Shown here piece after piece: positions 35,027 to 43,928 of a DNA stretch of 64,000 nt. The notes beneath the pieces are model-generated. The model was not told the origin of the DNA, ran no database searches, and saw nothing but the letters and a program-made list of their open reading frames with translations. The first letter of the stretch is position 1. The number at the start of each line of letters is the position of its first letter. This DNA is from Duganella sacchari (lineage in GTDB: Bacteria > Pseudomonadota > Gammaproteobacteria > Burkholderiales > Burkholderiaceae_D). A program made the translations under genes and the position numbers. Location of the stretch: positions 603,209 to 667,208 of the forward strand of contig NZ_FRCX01000002.1 of NCBI RefSeq assembly GCF_900143065.1, written 5' to 3'.

Positions 35027-36670
35027 TTAAACAGCATGCAGCGATGTACGCTGCGGTGTGCTGATTTCACTCAGGTGGCCGTCCGCCAGCTTGATGATAC
35101 GGTCAGCACAATCGAAATACGCGTCGTCGTGACTAATCACCAGTACTGTCTTGCCGCGCTCCTTCAGATCCGGCAGCAGCTCGGTGTAGAACACCCGCTT
35201 GAACGCCGGGTCCTGATCCGCCGCCCATTCGTCAAACAGATAAATGGGACGGTCCTCAAGATACGACGCCACCAGCGCCAGGCGCTTGCGCTGGCCCGTG
35301 GACAGGTTCACGGTCGTGAATTTTCCGTTCTCCACCCGCACCTTATGCCCCATCTGAAGCTGCTCGATGTAGCGCATGGCGCGCGCCGGCATGTCGGTGC
35401 CGTCGCAGTCCAGCAGCTGGTCGAACAGGTGGAAGTCCGCAAACACTGCGGAGAAATGGCTACGGTAGTGTTCCAGGTTGCCTTCCGTGACAGCGACGCC
35501 ATTCAGCCTCACCGTCCCGGCTTCCGGCTGATACAGGCCAAGCAGCAGCATCGCCAGCGTCGTCTTGCCGCTGCCATTGCCCCCCACGATGAACACGGTC
35601 TCGCCTTGGGTGACGCTCAGATCCAGCGGCCCAAGCATGAAATGACTGTCGTCCTGCAGGCCCGGATAGCGATGGCAGACGCCATGCAATTCCAGCTGCA
35701 GGCCACCCTGCGCGCCGAACGGGTTGGTGGCGAGTGCCACGGCTGGCCGTGCATCCAGCTCGCCATTGAGCTGCATGATCTTGTTGAGGGCGACGGCAGC
35801 CTGCCGCACGGGCGGTAAAGCGCCCACCATCTCGGTCACAGGCTTGATCAGATAGAGCAGCGTCAGCGTGATGGCGGTCAGCGTTGCCGACTGCTGCGGC
35901 AACCATTGCGGCAGCACGAACAGCAGCATGCCGATCACCAGGTAGAACATCATCGCGCCAGCATTGGCTACCCAGGTATAGGTGCTCATGGCGCGGACAA
36001 AGGTGTCGCGGAATCCGCCGGCACTCCCCGCCAGCACGCGTCCGACAAACTGCTCGGCGCGAGTGCGATTGAGCTGCAATTCCTTGCTGCCCTCCACCAG
36101 GCTGCGGAAATGGCCATACAGCGCATCCATATGCTCGCGCATCCTGACCAGTTGGCGCAGCGGCCCACGCTCCGCGTAGTGGTAAACGGTCACGCACACC
36201 ACCAGGCACACGGCAAACACCAGGAATACCTGCCAGGACAGCCAGGCCATATAGCCAAGACAAGCCACAATGACAACCACGTTACCAAATGCCAGTGGCA
36301 GAAACTGGAATGCCTGGATGAAGGTGTCGATGTCCTTGGTCAGGATGGCCAGCAAACCGTGCTTGCCCAGCTCCTGCAGGCGAGTCAGGGGTGTCGCCAA
36401 CAGCTTTCGGCTCAACGCCACACGCAGCCGGAAGATGGCGTCCTGCGTCAGCCGCAGCAGAGCGATCTCCGAAATCGACTTGCATACCAGCGTCACCAGG
36501 CACAGGCCGAAAAAACTCCAGGCCAGTGCTGACGGGCTTTCCTTCCCGCTCACACCTTTGCTGATGACCGCCACCAGCGCTGCCCCGGCCACGCCACCAA
36601 TCGAACCAGCGACCGTGGCGATTGTCAGCAAGCGGCGCGACTGCCGGTACAGATACGTGAGTAGATTCAT
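35027..36670 (-). CDS. Cyclic-peptide/siderophore ABC exporter (membrane + ATPase fusion)
   Basis: A 547-residue half-transporter of the cyclic peptide exporter family (SyrD/PvdE type). Six membrane segments occupy about residues 15-310. The ATPase has Walker A VGGNGSGKTT near 360, signature LSTGQRKRLAL near 457, Walker B PIYLFDEWAADQDP and H-loop VISHDDAY. The true start is MNLLTYLYRQSRR at 36670, overlapping the NRPS stop by four bases (ATGA) with AAGGA upstream; the longer frame to 36802 runs inside the NRPS gene. It should export the peptide, or a precursor, to the periplasm. Confidence 0.95.
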   Translation of the reverse strand: MNLLTYLYRQSRRLLTIATVAGSIGGVAGAALVAVISKGVSGKESPSALAWSFFGLCLVTLVCKSISEIALLRLTQDAIFRLRVALSRKLLATPLTRLQELGKHGLLAILTKDIDTFIQAFQFLPLAFGNVVVIVACLGYMAWLSWQVFLVFAVCLVVCVTVYHYAERGPLRQLVRMREHMDALYGHFRSLVEGSKELQLNRTRAEQFVGRVLAGSAGGFRDTFVRAMSTYTWVANAGAMMFYLVIGMLLFVLPQWLPQQSATLTAITLTLLYLIKPVTEMVGALPPVRQAAVALNKIMQLNGELDARPAVALATNPFGAQGGLQLELHGVCHRYPGLQDDSHFMLGPLDLSVTQGETVFIVGGNGSGKTTLAMLLLGLYQPEAGTVRLNGVAVTEGNLEHYRSHFSAVFADFHLFDQLLDCDGTDMPARAMRYIEQLQMGHKVRVENGKFTTVNLSTGQRKRLALVASYLEDRPIYLFDEWAADQDPAFKRVFYTELLPDLKERGKTVLVISHDDAYFDCADRIIKLADGHLSEISTPQRTSLHAV

Positions 36671-39600
36671 GCCCGTCCTTCCAGCAGGCCATTCAGATGG
36701 TCCGCAATTGCCGACGCATTCGCGCCAAGAATAAAGTCGCCATGCCGTCCCGGCAGCGTAAAGGCCGCGCTGCGCTCGCGAGCATGCGTGTACGCGTGCC
36801 ATGCCTTGACGTCCGCGCCCTCGTCCACCGTTCGGTCAGCCCAGAAGCTATACACCGGCGCCTGTAACATGGCAGGTTGGAAGCCGTTGGCCAGGCGGAT
36901 ATTGTCATTCATATCGCGGTGTTTATGCACCAGTAACGCTTGCAAAGCGCGGTCGAAGGACAGCCGGGCTTCCAGGTGTTCGGGCGCCTCACGCAGCAAC
37001 GCGGCCAGCTGCGGTATGCCGATTTCACCTGCAAGCATGCGAATGCGCTGATACAGTGCCACGTTTTCATCACCCACACGCGCTTCCAGCGCATAAGTGC
37101 TATCGGCCAGCATATCGTCAAGATATTGCTCCAGCGTGAAGCCAGGGCGCACCACATCGCCACGGAATACGGTGTCAAACGGCGCGACCCAGGCCACCTG
37201 ATGCCCCTGCTCTTCAAGCACGGCAGCGATACGCATGGCGAGCGTGCCGCCGAGAGACCATCCGGCCAGGCGATAGGGTCCGGCACAGGTGGCGGTGATA
37301 TCGCGTGCATAGGCCGCCGCCACGGCATCCAGCGTGTAGGGCGTAATACTGACGCCAGCATGGAATGCGGACTGTATGCCATATACCGTGTAGTCCGCCG
37401 CCAGCGCCCCTGTCAGTTCGGCGTAGCAGAAAATGCTGCCATCCGCCGGGTGCACCACGAACAGCGGCGTGTGGCCGCCTGTACGCAGCGGCACCACGTG
37501 GCTTTCGGTCACGGTATCGGCGTCCAGGGCTGCGGCTAGCGTTGCAACGGTCGGCGTGGAAAACAGCTGCGCCACTGGCAAGCGGCGCCCCAGTTCACTG
37601 CCGATGGCCGCAATCAGCCGGACAGCAAGCAGTGAGTTGCCGCCGAGCGTGAAGAAGTTGTCATGCGCGCCCACGCGCTCCGTCCGCAGCAGGCGGCTCC
37701 AGAGCACGGCAAGACGCTGCTCGGTGGCAGTCGCTGGCGCGACGTAAGGCTGGTCTTCCGGCGCCGTATCGGGTGCGGGCAAGGCTGCCCGATTGACCTT
37801 GCCGTTCGGTGTCAGTGGCAATGCATCTAGCGCCACATAACGGGTCGGTCGCATATAGTCGGGGAGCTTGGCGCGTAAGTACTCGCGCAGAACGGCGGTA
37901 TCGGGCAGGCCATCTTCTCCGACGACATACGCCACCAGTTGCTTCTCGCCGCTGTCGTCGGCGCGGATCACCACGATCGCCTCGCGTACCAGCTCATGCT
38001 GCCCCAGCACGGATTCAACATGCCCAAGCTCGATGCGGAAGCCGCGCAGCTTTACCTGCGTGTCGGCACGGCCCAGACACTCGACCATGCCATTCGGCAG
38101 ATATCGTCCCAGGTCGCCAGTGCGGTACATGCGATCCGACGCTGCCTGTGAAAATGGATTCGGCAGGAAGCGTTGCGCCGTCAGCTCCGGATCGCTGCGG
38201 TAGCCCGCTGCCAGATGAGGGCTGCGCAAATATACCTCGCCATGCTCGCCAACACCGGCCTGCCGGCCCGCCGCGTTCAGCACCAGCAACTGCACATCGC
38301 GTACGCCACGGCCCAGGGGAATAATCTCGCGCAGCGATTCAGCTGGCGACTCCAGGCTAACATCGTAATAACTCACGGCGCGCTGCGTCTCCGTGGAGCC
38401 GTAGTAGTTGATGATACGTACTTTGGGCGCCAGTTGCTGCAAACGCCGGACATCGCGGCGCGTCAGCACGTCCCCCACCAGGAAAACATAGGCCAGGTCC
38501 GGCAAGGACAGCCCCGCCGGGGCCTCTGCCAGAATCTGCGCCATGGCCGGCGTCAGATGGGCAATGGTGGTGCGGCTTTCCTTCATCCACTCGGCCAATG
38601 CATGCGGCATGAAGCACTCCGGGTGCGGAATGTGCAGTGTGGCGCCTATGCACAACGTGGTAAAGATATCGCGCTGGAGCGGATCGTGCGCCAGGCCAGA
38701 CAGCATGGCAAAGCGGGCACGCTCGCTGATATCAAAGGTGTCCTGTAGCCAAGGCAGGAAGTGCGTGAGCGGACCATGGCGTCCCTGTACCGCTTTGGGC
38801 TTGCCGGCGGAGCCGGAGGTGAAAGCGATCAGCGCGACATCGTCCTGCGTTAGCTCCTGGTGCCGGCGTGATCGCGCGCCGCAATTGCGCAAGCCTGCAT
38901 GACTGTCGATGTCCCGCAAGTCCAGATATACCGGCATGAGCGCTACCAGCGCCTCCCGCTCGGGGCCAAGTGCGTCCTCCGCCACCTGTAGCCAGGCGCG
39001 CGGCGGCGCTGCTTCCAGGCAGGCCTGCAAATGACCTGGCGGATAAGCGGGATCGAGCATCATGAATGCGGCGCCAGTCTTGAGCACACCCATCACGGCC
39101 GCCACCAGTGTGGCATTGCGCGCGGTGCAGATGGCAACGATATCGCCAATGCCTACATCGCGCTCCTGCAGCCAACAGGCGATACGCTCACTTTGTTCAT
39201 CCAGCTCGGCGTAGGTCCAACGCCGCTCATGCGATACCACGGCGGTTGCCAGCGGTGTGCTGCGGGCATGCCGCATAAACAGTTCGTGTACCGGGCCGCC
39301 CCAACCGCCATCCAGCGGCTGCGTCGGATCGGGCAGCACCAGCCGCGCTGCTGGCGTAAGCAGGCTATGCATCTCGACGAGATCATCCCGCGCGGCACAC
39401 GCCTGCTCCAGCAGCTGGGCGTACTGGCGCAATGTCTCTTCCATGCGGGCCCCATCGAAGAGGCGGCTGTTGTAGACCAGGTTTAGGTGGACACCATGTT
39501 CCGTATCCTGCGCGTAAACTGTCATGTCAAACTTGGCCGTGTCATGGCCGCCATCGAGGCCGGATACTTCAAGCCCATCGAAATGGCCTTCGCCCGAGGG

Positions 39601-42600
39601 CAGGTTCAGCATATTGAAGTAGACCTGGAACAGCGGATTCCGGCTCAGGTCCCGGGGCAGCTTTAATGCATCGACAATCTGCTCGAACGGTACGTCGGCG
39701 TGGCTGTAGGCATCCAGCGCAGTCGCGCGCACGCGCCGCAGCAGCGTGCGGAAGCTCGGCTGGCCGGACAAATCGACGCGCAAAACCAGATTGCCGAGGA
39801 AGACACCGATGAGTCTTTCCAGTTCCTCACGATTGCGATTGGCTGACGGCGTACCGATCACGATGTCCGTCTCGCCGCTATAACGCGCCATCAGCAAGCC
39901 GAACCCGGACAGCAAGACCATGAACAGGCTGGCATCCTCGGCACGCGCCAGCTGCCGCAAACGGGTAGACAAGCCGGCATCCAGTTGCAACGCCGTGCTG
40001 GCGCCATCAAAACGCTGCACCGGTTCACGCGGGCGGTCCAGCGGTAGATTGAGCAGTTCCGGCGCGCCGGCCAGTTTGGTTTTCCAGTAGTTGAGCAATT
40101 CTTCCTGCGCAGGCAGGCCGCGCTGCCACACAGCGTAGTCCGTGTATTGCAAAGGCAGTGGGGCCAGTTCTACGGCGCGGTACAACTGCATCCACTCGTC
40201 GGCCAAAATGCCTATCGACCAGCCATCGGCGATGATGTGATGCAGATTCAATAGCAGGATGTGCTCTTCTTCTGCGACTTCCAGCAAGTCCGCGGCCAGC
40301 AACGGCCCCCGCTCAAGGTCGAACACGCGCGTGGCGTGTATCTGCGCGCGCTGCGCCACCTGGTCTGCGCTTACTGACTGGCAGTGCAGCGTGGCCGCCG
40401 ATTCAGGATCGATCACGACTGCCGCTCCTTCCACCTCAGCCACAACACGTGCGCGCAAGATGGCATGGCGCTGCTGGAGCTTCAGAAACGCGCCCGCCAA
40501 TGCCGGGACATCGAGCTTGCCGCGCAGGCGCAGGGCCAACGGCATGTTCAGTGCAGCGCCCTGTCCTTCCAGCTGCTGCAAGAACCACAGGCGCTCCTGC
40601 GTGAAGGAGAGCGGATAGCTGGTCGCCGGCGGTGCTGCGGGAATATGGGACCGCCCTTTTCTTTCTGCCGATGGCAGCCGGGTAGCCAGCTCACTAACCG
40701 TTGGGGCTTCAAACAGGGCCCGCAGCGGCAATTCAGCACCCAGACGCGCGCGCAACTGACTGGTCACCTGCGTCGCCAACAGCGAATGTCCGCCCAGTGC
40801 AAAAAAGTTGTCGTGACGGCCGATGCGCTCCACCTTCAGCACATCGCGCCAGATGGCAGCAAGTATCCGCTCGGCTTCCGTTGCCGGTGCTTCGTAGCTG
40901 CCGCTATCCGTTTCCGGCGCCGGTAGCGCCTTGTGATCCAGTTTGCCGTTCACCGTCAGCGGCAGCGTGGCGAGCCTTACATACTTCGCCGGGACCATAT
41001 AGTCCGGCAGCACACGCTTCAAGGCGGCACGCAGCGTTTCTCCGTCCGGCACGGCCTCGCCAGCCACATACGCAATCAGCTGCAAGCCCGTTTCCTGCCG
41101 GGCGGCGGCGACGGCGGCTTCACGCACATCCGGAATTGCACGCAGTGCCGCCTCGATTTCGCCCGGTTCGATGCGGAAGCCACGCAGTTTGAGCTGGCTA
41201 TCGATGCGGCCGAGGTAGCAGATACTGCCATCTGGTCGATAGCACGCCAGGTCGCCACTGCGGTACATGCGCGCGCCGGGCTGTCCCCATGGGTCGGGGA
41301 TAAAGCGCTCCGCCGTCAGTGCCGGTTGTCCAAGATAGCCTCGCGCCAGTCCGGCGCCACCGATAAACAGTTCTCCAGTAACGCCAACAGGCACCGGGTT
41401 CAGACCCGCATCCAGCAAGCGGCAATACACATTGGGCAGCGGCTGTCCGATCGGCGGGGCGCCGTCTTCATGCTCGCCGCACTGGTGCAGCGTTGCGCAC
41501 ACCGTGGCTTCGGTCGGACCGTACGCGTTGATGAAACGGCGTCCGCTACGCCATTGCGCCGCCAGCGCCGCTGGACAAGCCTCGCCAGCCACTACCAGGG
41601 TTGATGGCATGAGCGCGCCGGCCGGCATCGACGCCAGCAAGGCTGGCGGCAGCGTGGCGACATCCACCTGCAGCGCGGCCAGCGTATTTTCGAGACGGTC
41701 CGGCAGCAAATCATCACGCGCTGCCAGCACCAGCGTGGCGCCCGTGCTCAATGCGACGAAAAACTCGGATGCGGAAGCATCAAAGTTGAACGAGGCGAAT
41801 TGCAGCATGCGCAAGCCTGGCCGGGCTCCAAATGCGCGCGCCTGGCCGTGCACCAGATTACACAACGCGCCATGCTGCAGCATCACGCCTTTGGGGCGAC
41901 CGGTGGAACCTGATGTATAAATGACGTAAGCCAGATGGGCGGCGCATGTCAGATTCTCTGGATTCGGCTGTTCTTCAACTGGATCGCCTTGCGAAGACAG
42001 CGCCATTATCCGTACAGCTGCGGGCAGACGATCAATCAAAGAAGGCTGTACCAGCACCAATTGGGGACGTGCATCCTCCAGCATATATGCCAGACGCTCC
42101 GCAGGATATGCAGGATCAAGTGGCAGGTACCCGGAGCCCGCCTTGAGGACTGCCAGCACCGCGACCACCATGTCCGGGGCACGTTCGGAGCAGATCCCAA
42201 CCAGCATATCAGGCCCAACGCCTGCTTCACGCAAGCGCCAGGCAAGCGCATTGGCACGTGCATTCAGCTCCGCGTAACTCATTGCGCCGTCCCGCCAGGC
42301 CAGGGCCTGGGCCAGCGGCGTGCGCTTCACTTGCGCCTCGAACAGCGTGTGTATGGTTTGCGGCCCATCCCAGGGATGCGCTGGTGGATTGAAGTCCGCT
42401 AGCTGCGCCGCCTCTTCCGCCGTCAACCAAGGCAGATCGGCCACAGGTGCATCAGGGCGGTCAACGACTGCCGCCAGCAGCAGCCGCAGATGATCCGCCA
42501 TGCGAACGATAGTGGCAGCGTCGAACAAGTCCGTGTTGTACTCAAAGCTGGCGCGCAACGCCGGTCCGTCGTCCTGTATGCCCAGCGTCAGGTCGAATTT

Positions 42601-43926
42601 GGACGTGGCGCTGTCAGCCACAATGGGATATAGCGCCAGTCCCGGAAGTTCGGCACCGTTCGCCGGCGTATTCTGCAAGGCCAGCGCGGCCTGGAATAAA
42701 GGCGTGTGACTGGTATGGCGTGCCGGCTGGAGCGCTTCTACAACCTGCTCAAACGGCACGTCCTGATTCGCCAGAGCCTCCAGTGTGTTTTTGCGCACGA
42801 GGCCAAGCAGCGTCTCGAAGCTTTCCTGCGGATCGATCTGGGTTCGTAACACCAGCGTGTTGACGAAAAATCCGATCAGATCCTCCAGTTCCGGACGCCC
42901 TCTTCCTGCAACCGGCGTGCCGATACAGATGTCCTGCTGCCCGCTATAACGTGACAATAGCAGCTGGAATCCGGCAGCAATCACCATGAACAAGGTGCTG
43001 CCTGTGCGACGCGCCAGTGCCTGCATACCGGCGGCGGGCAGTGTAAAGCGGTGCAGCGATCCATGCTGCGTTTGTACATTGGGGCGCGGCCGGTCCGTGG
43101 GAAGTGTCAGCAGCTCGGGAACACCTGCCAGCTGCTCCTTCCAGTATGCGAGCTGGCCCTGCAACCTCCCGTCCTCAAGCCAGGCTTGCTGACTATGGGC
43201 ATAGTCCGCATACTGCATCGTCAATGGCGGCAGCGGTGATGGTTGGCCAGTCGAATACGCCGCATACAGATTGGCGATTTCACCCAGCAGCACCCCCATG
43301 GACCAGCCATCGGCCACGATATGGTGCACGGTCAGCAGCATCACGTGCGACTGTGGCGTTAAGCCCAGCAACCTGACACGAATCAATGGACCCGCCGCGA
43401 GATCAAACGGCGTTTGCGCCTCGCGCTGCGCCAGCTGTTCGATGCGCGCCTGCTGCTCGTCTGCTACCAGTGCAGACAAATCGACGAACTCCAGCGGCAG
43501 GCCACAGGCTGCGTCGATATGCTGCATTCTATCGACAAAGCGTGTCCGCAGCGATTCGTGGCGGCGCTGTACTTCGTCCAGCGTGCGCTGCATGGCCGCT
43601 ACGTCAAGATGGCCCTCCAGCCTGAGCGCCGAATGAATATTGTAAAAGGCACTCCCAGGCTGAAGCTGGTCCAGAAACCAAAGGCGCCGCTGCGCCATCG
43701 ACATGGCGCAGCGATCAGGGGCCGCCCAGGAAGTCCGGTCCGCGACGATGCTGACATCGCGGGACAGCATGGACACCAGCTCTGGCTTGTACGCGCGGAT
43801 GGTCTGTACCAGATCTGCGGTGAGCAGGTCGGTGCGCCCTTCCAGCACGAGTTCTTCACCTTGCGCCAGCAAGGAAATGCCACGTGCCCGCAGGCTGTCC
43901 AGAAAAACGTTCAAGTCCATGGTCAT
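36667..43926 (-). CDS. Terminal NRPS: docking-C-A-PCP-C-A-PCP-TE
   Basis: A 2419-residue NRPS adding the last two residues and releasing the chain. Residues 3-55 are a TubC-type N-terminal docking domain. Then C (HHIVADGWS near 202), A1 (525-1000), PCP (GGHSLLATQ near 1040), C (HHIIADGWS near 1230), A2 (1545-2043), PCP (GGNSLLAVR near 2095) and a thioesterase (2150-2419; GWSLGG at 2222-2227). By alignment to PheA, A1 reads D-A-S-T-V-A-A-V-C-K, as I recall a tyrosine-type code. A2 reads D-P-R-H-F-V-Y-R-A-K with GLAHDPLQRDIF and YGSTETQRAVSYY, resembling the aminoadipate-activating domain of Lys2. No epimerase domain is visible. AAGGA precedes the ATG; it starts two bases after the upstream NRPS stop. 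Confidence 0.95.
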   Translation of the reverse strand: MTMDLNVFLDSLRARGISLLAQGEELVLEGRTDLLTADLVQTIRAYKPELVSMLSRDVSIVADRTSWAAPDRCAMSMAQRRLWFLDQLQPGSAFYNIHSALRLEGHLDVAAMQRTLDEVQRRHESLRTRFVDRMQHIDAACGLPLEFVDLSALVADEQQARIEQLAQREAQTPFDLAAGPLIRVRLLGLTPQSHVMLLTVHHIVADGWSMGVLLGEIANLYAAYSTGQPSPLPPLTMQYADYAHSQQAWLEDGRLQGQLAYWKEQLAGVPELLTLPTDRPRPNVQTQHGSLHRFTLPAAGMQALARRTGSTLFMVIAAGFQLLLSRYSGQQDICIGTPVAGRGRPELEDLIGFFVNTLVLRTQIDPQESFETLLGLVRKNTLEALANQDVPFEQVVEALQPARHTSHTPLFQAALALQNTPANGAELPGLALYPIVADSATSKFDLTLGIQDDGPALRASFEYNTDLFDAATIVRMADHLRLLLAAVVDRPDAPVADLPWLTAEEAAQLADFNPPAHPWDGPQTIHTLFEAQVKRTPLAQALAWRDGAMSYAELNARANALAWRLREAGVGPDMLVGICSERAPDMVVAVLAVLKAGSGYLPLDPAYPAERLAYMLEDARPQLVLVQPSLIDRLPAAVRIMALSSQGDPVEEQPNPENLTCAAHLAYVIYTSGSTGRPKGVMLQHGALCNLVHGQARAFGARPGLRMLQFASFNFDASASEFFVALSTGATLVLAARDDLLPDRLENTLAALQVDVATLPPALLASMPAGALMPSTLVVAGEACPAALAAQWRSGRRFINAYGPTEATVCATLHQCGEHEDGAPPIGQPLPNVYCRLLDAGLNPVPVGVTGELFIGGAGLARGYLGQPALTAERFIPDPWGQPGARMYRSGDLACYRPDGSICYLGRIDSQLKLRGFRIEPGEIEAALRAIPDVREAAVAAARQETGLQLIAYVAGEAVPDGETLRAALKRVLPDYMVPAKYVRLATLPLTVNGKLDHKALPAPETDSGSYEAPATEAERILAAIWRDVLKVERIGRHDNFFALGGHSLLATQVTSQLRARLGAELPLRALFEAPTVSELATRLPSAERKGRSHIPAAPPATSYPLSFTQERLWFLQQLEGQGAALNMPLALRLRGKLDVPALAGAFLKLQQRHAILRARVVAEVEGAAVVIDPESAATLHCQSVSADQVAQRAQIHATRVFDLERGPLLAADLLEVAEEEHILLLNLHHIIADGWSIGILADEWMQLYRAVELAPLPLQYTDYAVWQRGLPAQEELLNYWKTKLAGAPELLNLPLDRPREPVQRFDGASTALQLDAGLSTRLRQLARAEDASLFMVLLSGFGLLMARYSGETDIVIGTPSANRNREELERLIGVFLGNLVLRVDLSGQPSFRTLLRRVRATALDAYSHADVPFEQIVDALKLPRDLSRNPLFQVYFNMLNLPSGEGHFDGLEVSGLDGGHDTAKFDMTVYAQDTEHGVHLNLVYNSRLFDGARMEETLRQYAQLLEQACAARDDLVEMHSLLTPAARLVLPDPTQPLDGGWGGPVHELFMRHARSTPLATAVVSHERRWTYAELDEQSERIACWLQERDVGIGDIVAICTARNATLVAAVMGVLKTGAAFMMLDPAYPPGHLQACLEAAPPRAWLQVAEDALGPEREALVALMPVYLDLRDIDSHAGLRNCGARSRRHQELTQDDVALIAFTSGSAGKPKAVQGRHGPLTHFLPWLQDTFDISERARFAMLSGLAHDPLQRDIFTTLCIGATLHIPHPECFMPHALAEWMKESRTTIAHLTPAMAQILAEAPAGLSLPDLAYVFLVGDVLTRRDVRRLQQLAPKVRIINYYGSTETQRAVSYYDVSLESPAESLREIIPLGRGVRDVQLLVLNAAGRQAGVGEHGEVYLRSPHLAAGYRSDPELTAQRFLPNPFSQAASDRMYRTGDLGRYLPNGMVECLGRADTQVKLRGFRIELGHVESVLGQHELVREAIVVIRADDSGEKQLVAYVVGEDGLPDTAVLREYLRAKLPDYMRPTRYVALDALPLTPNGKVNRAALPAPDTAPEDQPYVAPATATEQRLAVLWSRLLRTERVGAHDNFFTLGGNSLLAVRLIAAIGSELGRRLPVAQLFSTPTVATLAAALDADTVTESHVVPLRTGGHTPLFVVHPADGSIFCYAELTGALAADYTVYGIQSAFHAGVSITPYTLDAVAAAYARDITATCAGPYRLAGWSLGGTLAMRIAAVLEEQGHQVAWVAPFDTVFRGDVVRPGFTLEQYLDDMLADSTYALEARVGDENVALYQRIRMLAGEIGIPQLAALLREAPEHLEARLSFDRALQALLVHKHRDMNDNIRLANGFQPAMLQAPVYSFWADRTVDEGADVKAWHAYTHARERSAAFTLPGRHGDFILGANASAIADHLNGLLEGRA

Positions 43927-43928
43927 GC

